DNA of 64,000 nt from Deinococcus terrestris (GCF_009377345.1 NZ_WBSL01000001.1:495001-559000), one strand, 5' to 3'. Positions 8,908-27,149 are shown, numbered from the stretch's first letter. Notes: a model not told the origin generated them from the letters alone. Numbers and translations are program-made.

Positions 8908-10322
8908 GGGGGCCGCGTATCAGCCGGGCGCTGGCCCGTCCGCTGCTGCTGTCCGCCGCCCTACTCATGGCGGGGCTGGCGGGGGCGCAGATCGCCTTCT
9001 CGCGCCTGAACCTCGCCGGGCAGCAGGTTCAAAGCGTGAACCTCTACGGGGCTGAGTACGCCAGCCAGAGCGTGCTCGACCAGGTGGTGCGCATCAGCCG
9101 CGAGGGGCCGATTATCCGGGTGGAGGGCTACGGGCACGTGCTGCTGTTCCCCCTTGACGAGGACCCGCAGCGGGCCGCGACCGACTTCAACACCGTGCAG
9201 CTCGACACCACGCGGGTCAAGGCCCGCACCGCCACCCTGCTCAACGGCAACCTCTACCTGCCGCTCGACACGCTGGCGCGGGGACTGGGGGCGGAGTACC
9301 GCGCCGGGAACTTCCGGGTGGTTCCGGCCCGGCTTCAGGGCGTGAGCAGCCGGGCGGGGGCGAGCAGCGACCGCCTCGTGCTGGACCTCACCCGCGACGT
9401 GAGCTTCAGCGACGAGTTGCGTGGCACCACCGTCACCGTGACCCTGGAGGAGGTGCAGGGCGAGGCGCGGCGCTACACCACGCGCGGGGCCTTCGTGCCA
9501 CGGGCGCAGGTGGCCCGCGACGGGGAGGACCTCAAGCTCAGCTTCACCCTGCCGCCCGGCAGCGGCTACCGGGTCTACCGGGTGGTGCGGCCCGGCGGGT
9601 CGCGGCTCGTCGTAGACGCGGGACCGGGCATTCCCTACACCAGCCCGGCACTGCTGGAGCGCATCTCGCGCCCCTTGATCGTGCTGGACCCCGCCCGCGT
9701 GGAGGGGCTGGGGCGTGACGTGACGCTGGACGTGGCCCGCCGCGCCGCCGAGCTGCTCAGCCAGGCGGGGTGGCAGGTGCGCCTGACCCGCGACGGCCAG
9801 AGTGCCCTGGGCCTGAACCAGAAGCTCGCGCTGGCGCGGCGCAGCGACGTGTACCTCGCGCTGGACCTCGGCCGTTTCCCCGGCACCGACCGGGGCGGCG
9901 TGACCGTGTACGAGCCGACGGGCCGGGCGACCGCGCAGATCGTGGAGGCGGTGCGCTCGGGCGGGAAGGCCCCCTACATCGACCTCGCCATCGGGGGGTC
10001 GGGGGGAACCAAGCGCCTCAGCGAGCTGCTGCGGGGCGAACTCAAGGGCGGCGGGGTGACCGCGCAGGCCGAGACGGTCAGCCGCACCCTCACGCTGGGC
10101 GAAGCGCCGCAGGCTGCGCTGCTCCTCGAACTGGGCTGGGTGGGCAACGAGGACGACCGCGCCGACCTCGCTTCGGCGGGGCACCTTCGGGCGATGTCGG
10201 TGGCGGTGGCCCGCTCGGTGGCGACCTACCTCACCGCCCGCGCTGCGAATGCCGGGCGCACGGTGTCGGCCACGCCCGCTGCTGACCCCCAGGCGAGCGC
10301 GGGACAGGGGGCGGGGCAGTGA
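8904..10322 (+). CDS. exported degenerate N-acetylmuramoyl-L-alanine amidase-like protein
   Basis: 472-aa protein with an N-terminal signal (LLLSAALLMAGLAGAQ), an AMIN-like beta region (about residues 150-240) and a C-terminal domain of the amidase_3 fold (about 250-455). The zinc-ligand sites of that family appear lost: the usual DPGHGG segment reads DPARVEG, the following Glu-Lys loop is shortened, and the usual SIHANA segment reads LALDLGR. The late segment LLELGWVGN keeps the family pattern. I therefore predict a periplasmic cell-wall-binding or regulatory protein rather than a hydrolase. It overlaps smpB and the GerMN gene by four bases each, so the three are probably co-translated. Confidence 0.75.
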   Translation: MRGPRISRALARPLLLSAALLMAGLAGAQIAFSRLNLAGQQVQSVNLYGAEYASQSVLDQVVRISREGPIIRVEGYGHVLLFPLDEDPQRAATDFNTVQLDTTRVKARTATLLNGNLYLPLDTLARGLGAEYRAGNFRVVPARLQGVSSRAGASSDRLVLDLTRDVSFSDELRGTTVTVTLEEVQGEARRYTTRGAFVPRAQVARDGEDLKLSFTLPPGSGYRVYRVVRPGGSRLVVDAGPGIPYTSPALLERISRPLIVLDPARVEGLGRDVTLDVARRAAELLSQAGWQVRLTRDGQSALGLNQKLALARRSDVYLALDLGRFPGTDRGGVTVYEPTGRATAQIVEAVRSGGKAPYIDLAIGGSGGTKRLSELLRGELKGGGVTAQAETVSRTLTLGEAPQAALLLELGWVGNEDDRADLASAGHLRAMSVAVARSVATYLTARAANAGRTVSATPAADPQASAGQGAGQ

Positions 10323-10861
10323 AGCGCCTCTTTTCGCTCTTCAACGTGGTGAGCCTGGCCCTGCTGGGAGCCGCCGCCTACGCCTATACGGAAGTGCAGC
10401 GGCCCCCCGAGACGCCCGAGGCCCCCCGGCTCCAGCTTCAGGAACGGCAGTCCAAGCCCGTCAAGGTCTACTTCAGCGACGCGCAGGTCCAGACCATGAA
10501 GCCCGAGACCCGCTCCGTGCAGGTCACCCAGGACACCCCCTCGGCCACCGCGCAGGCGGCGCTGCGGGCGTGGGCGAACGGGCCCCAGACCCAGGGGTCG
10601 CTCCCGGTCGTGCCCAAGGGCAGCCCCGCGCCCAACGTGTGGCTGCGCGGCACCCACGTCTACGTAGACCTCCCGGAGAGCTACCAGCGCCTGCGCTACG
10701 GGACCAGCGGCGAGCGGATGCTGCTGTGTACGCTGACCCGCACCCTGCTGGAGGTGGGCGGGCAGGACGTGACCTTCCTGGTCGGCGGCAAGAACGTGGA
10801 GACGCTGTGGCACCTCGACCTGCGCGAGCCGTACCGCGCCCAGGACTGCACCGACCAGTGA
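10319..10861 (+). CDS. GerMN domain protein, exported or membrane anchored
   Basis: 180-aa protein with one N-terminal hydrophobic segment (FNVVSLALLGAAAYAY) acting as a signal anchor, then a single GerMN-like domain (about residues 45-170: VKVYFSDAQ, ALRAWANGPQ, YVDLPESYQ, LLCTLTRTLLEVGGQDVTFLVGG). GerMN domains occur in sporulation proteins and widely in non-sporulating bacteria, usually beside cell-wall amidases, as here. The GTG start overlaps the amidase-like gene by four bases, supporting a joint envelope role. Confidence 0.8.
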   Translation: MKRLFSLFNVVSLALLGAAAYAYTEVQRPPETPEAPRLQLQERQSKPVKVYFSDAQVQTMKPETRSVQVTQDTPSATAQAALRAWANGPQTQGSLPVVPKGSPAPNVWLRGTHVYVDLPESYQRLRYGTSGERMLLCTLTRTLLEVGGQDVTFLVGGKNVETLWHLDLREPYRAQDCTDQ

Positions 10862-10878
10862 CCCGGCCCGCGTAACCC

Positions 10879-14196
<3,318 letters not shown>

Positions 14197-14260
14197 CGGG
14201 GGTGCGGGTAGGCCAGTCGCCGGATACCCTTTCTCCCCGCTCCACGCCATTCTTCTCGCC

Positions 14261-14662
14261 ATGACCGAGCAGACGCCCCCCGAAGTGCTCGCGGGCATCC
14301 TGGCCCGCTGGCAGCGGCGGGAGTATGCCGAACTCGCCCGCTGGCTGCCCGCCTCTGGTGTCCGGCCCGACCCGTGGCGCACGCCGACGGGCCGGGAGGT
14401 GAAGGCCGCCCGATTGCACTACCGCCGCCAGCCCCTGCGCGACTTCCGCATCCTGACTGCCACCGACACCGACCCCGCCGCCGCGAACGTCGTCGCGGAC
14501 CTGTTCTGCGTGGTGGAGGGCGAACTGGAGTGGCAGCGCCGCCGCTACCGGATGATTTACCTCGGGCCGGACGGTCGGCCCCTCCCGCGCGACTGCCCGG
14601 AGGGGCTGTGGGTGCCCCTCGCCGTGTACGTGGTGGCGCTGCCGCCCGGCCTGCGGGCCTGA
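14261..14662 (+). CDS. hypothetical protein
   Basis: 133-aa soluble protein. It begins with a helical part (PPEVLAGILARWQRREYAELARWL) and continues with strands such as LHYRRQPLRDFRILTATD and LFCVVEGELEWQRRRYRMIYL, so a mixed alpha/beta domain is likely. A weak CATTCT box stands 7 bases before the ATG. It converges on the phosphoribosyltransferase gene with a one-base gap. No family recognised. Confidence 0.6.
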   Translation: MTEQTPPEVLAGILARWQRREYAELARWLPASGVRPDPWRTPTGREVKAARLHYRRQPLRDFRILTATDTDPAAANVVADLFCVVEGELEWQRRRYRMIYLGPDGRPLPRDCPEGLWVPLAVYVVALPPGLRA

Positions 14663-14663
14663 T

Positions 14664-15218
14664 CTACTCCCGCACGTCCTTCCAGATCAGCGCTTCCCCT
14701 GCCGCACACAGCGGGCACTCCGCCGCCGCGAAGGTCCGGAAGGGCGGCTGGGTCAGTGTGACCAGCCGCTCGCCCTCCAGCCGCGTCCGGCTGAGCCATG
14801 CACTGACGCCGAGGACCGTGTGCCCCGCGTCCCGCAGGAAGGCCAGGACCGCGCGGGCGTCCGTCCCCGTGCAGATCAGGTCGTCCACGTAGACCACCCG
14901 TTCGCCCGGCTGGGGGATGTGCATCCGGTGCCAGCCGGTTCGCTCGCCCGTCAGGACGTAAGCGACGGGCAGGCCGAGGTGCCGCGCCACGAAGGAGGCC
15001 AGCACCGCCCCGCACGCGGGCGCTCCCACGAGCAGGGTCGCCTCGGGGAACGCGGCCCGCAGCGAGGCGGCCTGCTCCGCCGCCACCGCATCCAGCGTGG
15101 CCGGGACGCGGACGATCTCGCCTTTCTCAATCCAGCCGTCCGCGTGCAGGCCATTGCGAAAGGCCGTGTGGCCGGGGCGCAGGGCACCGCTCACGTGAAA
15201 AAGATCAGGCAGGCTCAC
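14664..15218 (-). CDS. phosphoribosyltransferase (PyrE-like)
   Basis: 184-aa type I phosphoribosyltransferase. The PRPP-binding signature VVYVDDLICTGTDA is clear (about residues 115-128), preceded by a hood/flap with VGAPACGAVLASFVA. The overall pattern resembles orotate phosphoribosyltransferase, with substrate unproven. A C-terminal pair of cysteines (ECPLCAAGEAL) is unusual and could bind metal. I chose the GTG start, which overlaps the upstream Nudix gene by 14 bases; a longer open frame upstream lacks PRTase features. It is the last gene of the sbcD-sbcC-Nudix operon, suggesting nucleotide salvage linked to DNA end processing. Confidence 0.7.
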   Translation of the reverse strand: MSLPDLFHVSGALRPGHTAFRNGLHADGWIEKGEIVRVPATLDAVAAEQAASLRAAFPEATLLVGAPACGAVLASFVARHLGLPVAYVLTGERTGWHRMHIPQPGERVVYVDDLICTGTDARAVLAFLRDAGHTVLGVSAWLSRTRLEGERLVTLTQPPFRTFAAAECPLCAAGEALIWKDVRE

Positions 15219-15699
15219 GCTGGGTCCTCTCCCCCAGCGCGTCGGCCAGCAGTGCCCCTCCAATCGGTCCCGCCAGCCACGGCAGGAAGCGGAGAACCTC
15301 GGCCGGGGAGACGGCAGCCCGGTGGCGCGTCTCAAACGTGGGCGTGAAGGCGTCCAGCCGCACCCGTGCCCGGTACCGCAGTTGGAAGTACGGCTGCGGC
15401 GTCAGCCCCTCCACCCGCACGGCCCCCAGCAGGCGGCAGGCCAGCACCTCCGCGCAGGCTTCTTCCCGGACCTCGCGCCGCAGCGTCGCCTCCCAGTCCT
15501 CCCCGGCTTCCGGGTGACCGCCGGGCAGACTCCACGCCTCGCCGTCCTCCAAAACCAGCACCACCCGGCCCTCCCCGGTCAGGCAGACGCCGCTGACCTG
15601 GGTCACCACTTCGGCGGGAGCGGGGCAATACCCCGGCTGCCACGTCAGCATGGTCGGGCGACCCTCCCAGGTAGTGCGCTCAGTGACCTCGCCCCTCAT
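15205..15699 (-). CDS. Nudix hydrolase
   Basis: 164-aa protein with a Nudix box GGHPEAGEDWEATLRREVR followed by EEACAEV, fitting Gx5Ex7REUxEE with Ala/Cys in place of the usual final Gly. Nudix enzymes hydrolyse nucleoside diphosphate derivatives, including oxidised dNTPs; the family is expanded in Deinococcus. The ATG overlaps the sbcC stop (ATGA), so it is co-translated with the nuclease. An alternative start is the Met at codon 17 just before LTWQPGYCP. Substrate unknown. Confidence 0.8.
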   Translation of the reverse strand: MRGEVTERTTWEGRPTMLTWQPGYCPAPAEVVTQVSGVCLTGEGRVVLVLEDGEAWSLPGGHPEAGEDWEATLRREVREEACAEVLACRLLGAVRVEGLTPQPYFQLRYRARVRLDAFTPTFETRHRAAVSPAEVLRFLPWLAGPIGGALLADALGERTQREPA

Positions 15700-18428
15700 C
15701 CGTCCAGCCGCTGTACGCTGCTTCCGGCCACGCTCTTGGTCACCAGCAGGCGGCTGGGCAGGCGCTCGGAGAGGCTTTCCACGTGCGTCACCACGCCCAC
15801 CATGCGGCCCTGGGTGCGTAGGTTTTCTAGCGCCCCGGCGACCGCTTCCAGCGCCTGCGGGTCCAGGGTGCCGAAGCCCTCGTCCAGAAAGAGCGCCCCC
15901 AACACCTTGTTTCCGGCGAGGTAGTCGCTCAGGGCGATGGCGAGCGACAGGCTGGCGAGGAAGGTTTCGCCGCCCGAGAGGGTCTTGACCCCGCGTGTCT
16001 CGCCCGCGTTCCAGAGGTCCTGCACGACGTACTCGCCGTTTTCCAGCGCGAGGCGGTAGCGACCGTCGCTGATGTCGTGCAGCAGCGTTCCCGCCCCGGT
16101 CAGGAGTTGGGCCTCGACCTCGGACAGCAGGTAGCTCTGGAACTCGTTGGCCTTGAGGGTATTCGTGAGGGTCTGCCAGGTGTCCACCTGTTTGGAAATC
16201 TCCCCCGCCTGCCGCTCAATTTCGGCCTTGCGCTCCAGCCGCTCGCGGGCCACCCGCTCCTGCTCGGCGAGGCTCCCAGCCCGCTCGCGGGCGGTGGTGA
16301 GTGCGGCGTCCGTCGCGGTGAGGTCGCGCTCGGCCTGACGCAGGTTGGCTGGGTCGAAGGGTTCGAGCCCGAGCTGCCGCTCCAGCTCCGCGAGCTGTGC
16401 CCGCAGGTGGCCGACCTGCGCGGTATGGGTCCGGGCCGCCTCCTCCAGCGCCGTGATCTCGGCCTCGGGAAGGGCGGCGGCGCGGGCTTGTGTGGCGTCC
16501 AGCCTGAGTTCCGCCAGGACCGAGGTCAGCGCGGCACTCGCCTCCTGCGCTTCACGGGTGCGGCCCGCTGCCGCCGCAGCCGCCGAGCGCAGGGTCGCTG
16601 CTGCTGCGGCGTGGGCGCTCTCGGCGCGGGCGAGCGTGGCCTGCGCCTCGGTCAGGCGTGCCCGCACCGTCTTGATCTCGGCCAGCAGGCGCTGGCGCTC
16701 GCGGGCAGGATCGGCCCCAGCCTGCCGCACCCGCGCCGCCAGCCCCGCGACGAGCCGCGCGGCGGTGTCGGCGGGGTCGCCCGCGACGTGGCCCTCCAGC
16801 ACCCGCAGGTCGGCCTCCCGCTGGGTGAGCTGCGCTTCCCAGTCGCGCAGTTCGGCGGCCCGCTCCTCGGTGGACTTCTTCAGGCTGGCGAGTTCCAGCC
16901 CGATTTCCTTGTAGCGCAGGCGGCGGCCCTCCAGATCGGCGGTGAGGGCCGCCACGCGGGTTTCCAGCCCGGCGAGATTGTGTGCGGTGGGCGGCGGCAG
17001 GGTCTGCACTACGCCCTCGCACAGCGGACACGGTTCCCCGAGGTGCAGGTGCGAGCGGTAGGCAGCGAGGCCCGCCTCCACCCGTGCGGCTTCCAACTCG
17101 GCCTGTGCCCGGTCCAGCTCGGCCTTGGCCTGCTGGCCCTCGCGTTTGGTCCGGGTCTGTTCCCCGGTCAGCGCGTCGTACTGGGTCAGTTCGGCCCTTT
17201 GACGCTCACGGCTGGACTCCAGCGCGGTCTTTTGCGCCTCCAGTTGCACCCGCTCCTGCCGCAGCTTGTCCAGCTTCTGCGCTCCCTCGCGGGCGGCCAG
17301 GAAAGCGTCCTCGTCCCAGGGCAGGGGGGAGGCGTGGGTGCTCTGCGGGGTGCCCCCGGCGCGGCGCAACCGGGCGGCATCGGCCTCGGCCTCGCGCAGG
17401 GTGTCGGCCTTCGCTTCCAAGTTGGGGATGCGTCCTTCTGCGAGCGCGGAGGCTTCCAGCCCCGCCTGTGCGGACTCCACGGCTTGCCGGGCGGCCGCCT
17501 CCGCGCTCGCGGCCCGGTGGCGCTCGCTCTCCTCGCGCTCGGCGGCGATGCGGGCACGTTCGGCGGCGTCCAGTAGCGGCAGGACCCCGGCCACCCGCCG
17601 CGCCCGCGCCGCGCGTTCCGCGCCCTCGCGCACCTGCCCGGCGCGGGCCTCCAGAACGTCCAGCCGCCGGGCGGTGTCCTCGCGCTCACGCCACACGCCT
17701 TCCAGCGCCCGTAAGCGGTTGACCTGCCCCTGAAGGCGCTCGCGGGTGTCGGTCAGCCGCTCGGCCTCAGCGCTGACGGCCTCGCGCTCGGCCCGCAAGG
17801 TCTTGACCGTCTCCACCGTCACGCCCGCGTATTCGCCCTCCAGCAGGGCGTGCAGGCTGCCGAGCTGGTGCTTGAACCCCTTGGCGCGGTCTCCAGCAAA
17901 CCCGTGCATGGCCTTGACATGTTCCAGCCCCATCAGCTCGCCCAGCAGGGCCTGCCGCTCGCGCCCGGTGCCGTGCAGCAGCCGCGAAAACTCGCCCTGC
18001 GGCAGCAGCACGCTGCGGGCAAAGGTCTTGAAGTCCAGCCCGACGACCCGCGCGATGCGCTCGCCCACCGCCCGCGTCCCGCCGTCGCTGAGGCTGACCC
18101 AGCGGTCCCCTTCCCGGCGCTCCAGCCGCACCTCGTTCTCGGCCTGCCGCCGCCCCTTGGAGCGGGCGACCCGGTAGGTCTCGTCCCCGACCTCGAAGGT
18201 AAGGCTCACCGACAGCCCCCGTTCCCCCTGCGAGATCAGCGCGTCGAGGCCGGTCGCCCCCAGCCGGGGCGTGGTGCCGTACAGAGCGAAGGTCATCGCG
18301 TCGAGCAGGCTGGACTTGCCGCTCCCGGTCGGCCCGACGAGGGCGAACAGCTCGAGGTCCGAGAAATCGAGCGTGGTGTGCTGCCGGAAGGCGGTGAAGC
18401 CCTGGAGTTCGAGGTGAAGGGGCCTCAC
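15696..18428 (-). CDS. sbcC: DNA double-strand break repair ATPase SbcC (Rad50-like)
   Basis: 910-aa SMC-like ATPase, partner of SbcD in an ATP-dependent nuclease that opens hairpins and processes DNA ends. Walker A is GPTGSGKSS (about residue 32); two long coiled coils flank a zinc hook CPLC near residue 466; the C-terminal head has LSGGETFLASLSLA and Walker B ALFLDEGFGTLDP. The GTG start overlaps the sbcD stop by four bases and the stop overlaps the Nudix start by four, so translation of the operon is coupled. Confidence 0.95.
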   Translation of the reverse strand: MRPLHLELQGFTAFRQHTTLDFSDLELFALVGPTGSGKSSLLDAMTFALYGTTPRLGATGLDALISQGERGLSVSLTFEVGDETYRVARSKGRRQAENEVRLERREGDRWVSLSDGGTRAVGERIARVVGLDFKTFARSVLLPQGEFSRLLHGTGRERQALLGELMGLEHVKAMHGFAGDRAKGFKHQLGSLHALLEGEYAGVTVETVKTLRAEREAVSAEAERLTDTRERLQGQVNRLRALEGVWREREDTARRLDVLEARAGQVREGAERAARARRVAGVLPLLDAAERARIAAEREESERHRAASAEAAARQAVESAQAGLEASALAEGRIPNLEAKADTLREAEADAARLRRAGGTPQSTHASPLPWDEDAFLAAREGAQKLDKLRQERVQLEAQKTALESSRERQRAELTQYDALTGEQTRTKREGQQAKAELDRAQAELEAARVEAGLAAYRSHLHLGEPCPLCEGVVQTLPPPTAHNLAGLETRVAALTADLEGRRLRYKEIGLELASLKKSTEERAAELRDWEAQLTQREADLRVLEGHVAGDPADTAARLVAGLAARVRQAGADPARERQRLLAEIKTVRARLTEAQATLARAESAHAAAAATLRSAAAAAAGRTREAQEASAALTSVLAELRLDATQARAAALPEAEITALEEAARTHTAQVGHLRAQLAELERQLGLEPFDPANLRQAERDLTATDAALTTARERAGSLAEQERVARERLERKAEIERQAGEISKQVDTWQTLTNTLKANEFQSYLLSEVEAQLLTGAGTLLHDISDGRYRLALENGEYVVQDLWNAGETRGVKTLSGGETFLASLSLAIALSDYLAGNKVLGALFLDEGFGTLDPQALEAVAGALENLRTQGRMVGVVTHVESLSERLPSRLLVTKSVAGSSVQRLDG

Positions 18429-19612
18429 GCCACCACCCCTTCTTCCTCGCCCCGTGCGGCCTCGTCCGCCTCGCGGAAGGCGTCGCGCAGGTCACCCGGC
18501 AACTCGCCGCGCCGCTCCTGGTGAAAGCGCTCGTAGAGGTCCATCAGGCTCAGGCCCTCGCGCCGCTGCTCGGGGAGGGCGAGGTCTTCTTGCACGGCGT
18601 CGAGTTCCACCGCCAGCGTGTTGGGCAGCCGCCGCAGCACCCGGTCCTTGAGGCCCGGCAGCGCGGTGCCCGACGGTGCCCGTACGACCACCTTCACCAG
18701 ACCGGGAAAGCCCTCCAGCGCCGCGAGCCGTGCATCCACGTTGTCCAGCGTGACCCGCACGGTCCGCAGTTCGCGTCCGCTGGCGAGCGGGATGGCCGTG
18801 ACGCGGGCGGGGCGGCCCGGCTCCACCTCCACCAAGTTGACCTGCTTCTTCTCGCCGCCCTCCCCGAAGTCAAGTTGGACCACCGAGCCGGGATAGTGCG
18901 CGAGCGGCATCTCCGAGTTCTGCTGCGGCTTGTGGACATGCCCCAGCGCCACGTACTGCGCCGCCGCCGGAAGTTGCAGCGGCGAGAGCGTGTAGGCGTT
19001 GAGCAGGTCAAACTGCATGGTGCGCTCGGAGCCGCTGGGGACCGCGCCGTCCATCGTGGCGTGCGCCATCAGCATGTTGACGCTCCCCGGCTGGAAGCCC
19101 TCGGCGAGCCGCCGCAGGAAAAAGCCCATACCCTCACGGTACTTCTGCCGCCACGCACCCACGTCGCCGCCCAGCACGTCGGCCGCCTTGACCAGCCGCC
19201 GCTCGGACAGGAAGGGGAGGGCACCGACCGTCAGCGTCTCGCCGCCGCGCGTGACTATGGTGCGGATCATCTCCAGCGGGTTGGCGGTGGGCTGCGCCAC
19301 GAGCTGCACGCCCACCCACCCCAGCAGCCCCGCGAGGCTGTGCAGCCGGGCCGCGCTGTCGTGGTTCCCGGCGATGGCGACGGCCGGAATGTTCGCGTCG
19401 CGCAGCCGCAGGAAGAAGTCAAAGACGGCCGCCTCTGCGTCGGCCGAGGGGTTCACCGTGTCAAAGAGGTCGCCCGACACCAGCACCGCGTCGGCACGCT
19501 CGCTGCGGGCCAGCCCCGCGATCTCGGTCAGGGCCTGCTGAATCTCGGGGGTCCGGTCAAAGCCGCGCAGATTCCGCCCGGCATGGAAATCGGCGGTGTG
19601 AAGTACGCGCAT
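18425..19612 (-). CDS. sbcD: exonuclease subunit SbcD (Mre11-like)
   Basis: 395-aa calcineurin-like metallophosphoesterase. Metal-binding motifs: HTADFHAG at the N terminus, SGDLFD, AGNHDS, and LMAHATMDG plus ALGHVHKPQ later. It nicks and degrades DNA in complex with SbcC. TATTTT (19620-19625) lies 7 bases before the ATG, so this is probably the leaderless start of the four-gene sbcD-sbcC-Nudix-PRTase transcript. No radiation/desiccation response palindrome is visible upstream. Confidence 0.95.
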   Translation of the reverse strand: MRVLHTADFHAGRNLRGFDRTPEIQQALTEIAGLARSERADAVLVSGDLFDTVNPSADAEAAVFDFFLRLRDANIPAVAIAGNHDSAARLHSLAGLLGWVGVQLVAQPTANPLEMIRTIVTRGGETLTVGALPFLSERRLVKAADVLGGDVGAWRQKYREGMGFFLRRLAEGFQPGSVNMLMAHATMDGAVPSGSERTMQFDLLNAYTLSPLQLPAAAQYVALGHVHKPQQNSEMPLAHYPGSVVQLDFGEGGEKKQVNLVEVEPGRPARVTAIPLASGRELRTVRVTLDNVDARLAALEGFPGLVKVVVRAPSGTALPGLKDRVLRRLPNTLAVELDAVQEDLALPEQRREGLSLMDLYERFHQERRGELPGDLRDAFREADEAARGEEEGVVA

Positions 19613-19668
19613 GACGGAAAAAATAGCACGGGGACGGCATCGGCACGGCTCAGTTCGTCACGGTGGCC

Positions 19669-20232
19669 CTACACCTCCAGCCGCTCCGGAAAGCCCGGCG
19701 GCAGGTCCGTCGCCACGACCCGCTCCCCGATGCGGTCCACGAACACCAGCAGATTCGCCTCGCCGGGCCGCAGCTTGCTGGGCGCCCGCACCGCGTCAAA
19801 GCGCCCGGATTCAAAAGCGGTCCGTCCCAGCCGCTGCGTGGGCGCGTCCTCGCCCTGTTCGTTCAGGAACTGCCAGTCGCCCGTCAGTTCCTGCAAGGAA
19901 GTCCCCACCTGCTCGCGCACCCCCGCGTCCGTCAAGTCCAGCACCCGTTCGGCCTTGACCCACAGGCTCAGGCACGTCGCGCCGCGCAGGTCAGCCGGGG
20001 TCGGGGGCGTCGGGGACTGCCGGAACTCCATGCCCGCCACCTCCCACCCGTGCGAGGTGTACAGCACGCGCAGGTCCTCGCCCCGGCTGTAGCGGCCCGC
20101 CTTGGTGAGATTGCACAGATTCTTCTGTACCTCGTCCGCCGTCACGCCCTTCACGCAGCGGAAGACCTGGCCTTCCCAGGCGCCGGTTGACAGTGCTGCA
20201 AGCGCCTCTCGTAATTCGGTGTCCCTGAGCAT
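19669..20232 (-). CDS. RES domain protein
   Basis: 187-aa protein with RES-domain features in order: an Arg early (VFRCVKG), a GRYSRGEDLRVLYTS segment, an internal Glu-rich strand region, and the late GRFDAVRAPS piece with the conserved Ser. Characterised RES proteins are NAD-degrading toxins paired with Xre/MbcA-like antitoxins. No antitoxin-like gene lies on either side, so this is an orphan, as is common for RES proteins in Deinococcus. TAGGGT lies 6 bases before the ATG. It is upstream of sbcD in the same direction, but sbcD has its own promoter box. Confidence 0.7.
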   Translation of the reverse strand: MLRDTELREALAALSTGAWEGQVFRCVKGVTADEVQKNLCNLTKAGRYSRGEDLRVLYTSHGWEVAGMEFRQSPTPPTPADLRGATCLSLWVKAERVLDLTDAGVREQVGTSLQELTGDWQFLNEQGEDAPTQRLGRTAFESGRFDAVRAPSKLRPGEANLLVFVDRIGERVVATDLPPGFPERLEV

Positions 20233-20388
20233 GGGCTGACCCTAGCGGGCCTTGCCGCCGGTCGGGTTGAGGTCCCGTTGAGCAACTTCGCCATTGCCCA
20301 AGGACTCTGCTGAAGAAGATGAAGCCGCGCCGCTCACCCCGGATTCTGCCCCCAACAGAACCGATTGGGCCGCGCTATTCTCTCCCCC

Positions 20389-22500
<2,112 letters not shown>

Positions 22501-22537
22501 GGGAGGGCCTGTGCCCCGGACGTGCTACCCTGTAATT

Positions 22538-22563
22538 CCGGAGGCCGAGCGCCCCGGTTTTTT
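22538..22563 (+). terminator. hairpin plus T-run between recD2 and pyrG
   Basis: A GC stem CCGG-(A)-GGC / GCC-CCGG with a 5-base loop is followed directly by TTTTTTG. It most simply ends recD2 transcription. If the TACCCT-like box at 22526-22531 is a promoter, the same hairpin would sit in the pyrG leader. Confidence 0.6.
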
Positions 22564-22609
22564 GTTTTGGCTCCCACAGTGTTACCGGATTCGGGGGCCA
22601 GGCGCTCGG
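22545..22609 (+). repeat. 9-bp inverted repeat upstream of pyrG
   Basis: CCGAGCGCC at 22545-22553 is perfectly complementary to GGCGCTCGG at 22601-22609, eight bases before the pyrG start codon. The left arm coincides with the loop and 3' arm of the terminator-like hairpin, so the two folds exclude each other. This may be a regulatory leader or chance; nothing else is visible in the gap. Confidence 0.45.
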
Positions 22610-22614
22610 GTTAG

Positions 22615-24278
<1,664 letters not shown>

Positions 24279-24299
24279 TCCGACAGGAGCAGAAAAGCC

Positions 24300-24935
<636 letters not shown>

Positions 24936-25121
24936 GGGGGCAGTCTAGGGCCGCCGTGGCCGGGCCGTCAGGTGCCCGTCACCCGGCGCTCCTACGCTGC
25001 CGGGGACGATGCCTCTGCCCTCCTCGACCCCGATTTTGCCCTCTCACACGGGCTTCACCCCGCTTCTGGCGGGTCGCCCTATGCTGGGCGGATGCGGTCC
25101 CGCCTGGCCCCCGACTCCGGC

Positions 25122-25150
25122 TTGCGCCCCCCTGACGCCGGTGTTAGCCT
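25122..25150 (+). promoter_or_regulatory. promoter of the TPR protein gene
   Basis: TTGCGC and TAGCCT are separated by 17 bases, followed by a short leader with a GGAGG ribosome site. The rest of the 234-base gap between coaE and this gene holds nothing I recognise. Confidence 0.5.
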
Positions 25151-25169
25151 CACCCCTGGAGGTTTCTGA

Positions 25170-26354
<1,185 letters not shown>

Positions 26355-26370
26355 CCTGGCCCCTCCTTCC

Positions 26371-26398
26371 AACCCCCTTCCGCGCCTGGGAGGGGGTT
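26371..26398 (+). terminator. terminator after the TPR gene
   Basis: AACCCCCTTCC pairs with GGGAGGGGGTT across GCGCCT with one imperfect pair, followed by GTTG; it separates the TPR gene from sodA. Confidence 0.6.
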
Positions 26399-26519
26399 GT
26401 TGCTGGCACCTGAACTTTCCCTTAAGCCCGGCGGGGGGGACAGCACAGCTAAGATGAGGACTGTTGCCGTCCCCCGCCCACCGTGGGCGGGTGGGTTCCG
26501 GCCTGAAAGGAGCATTTCC

Positions 26520-27149
<630 letters not shown>

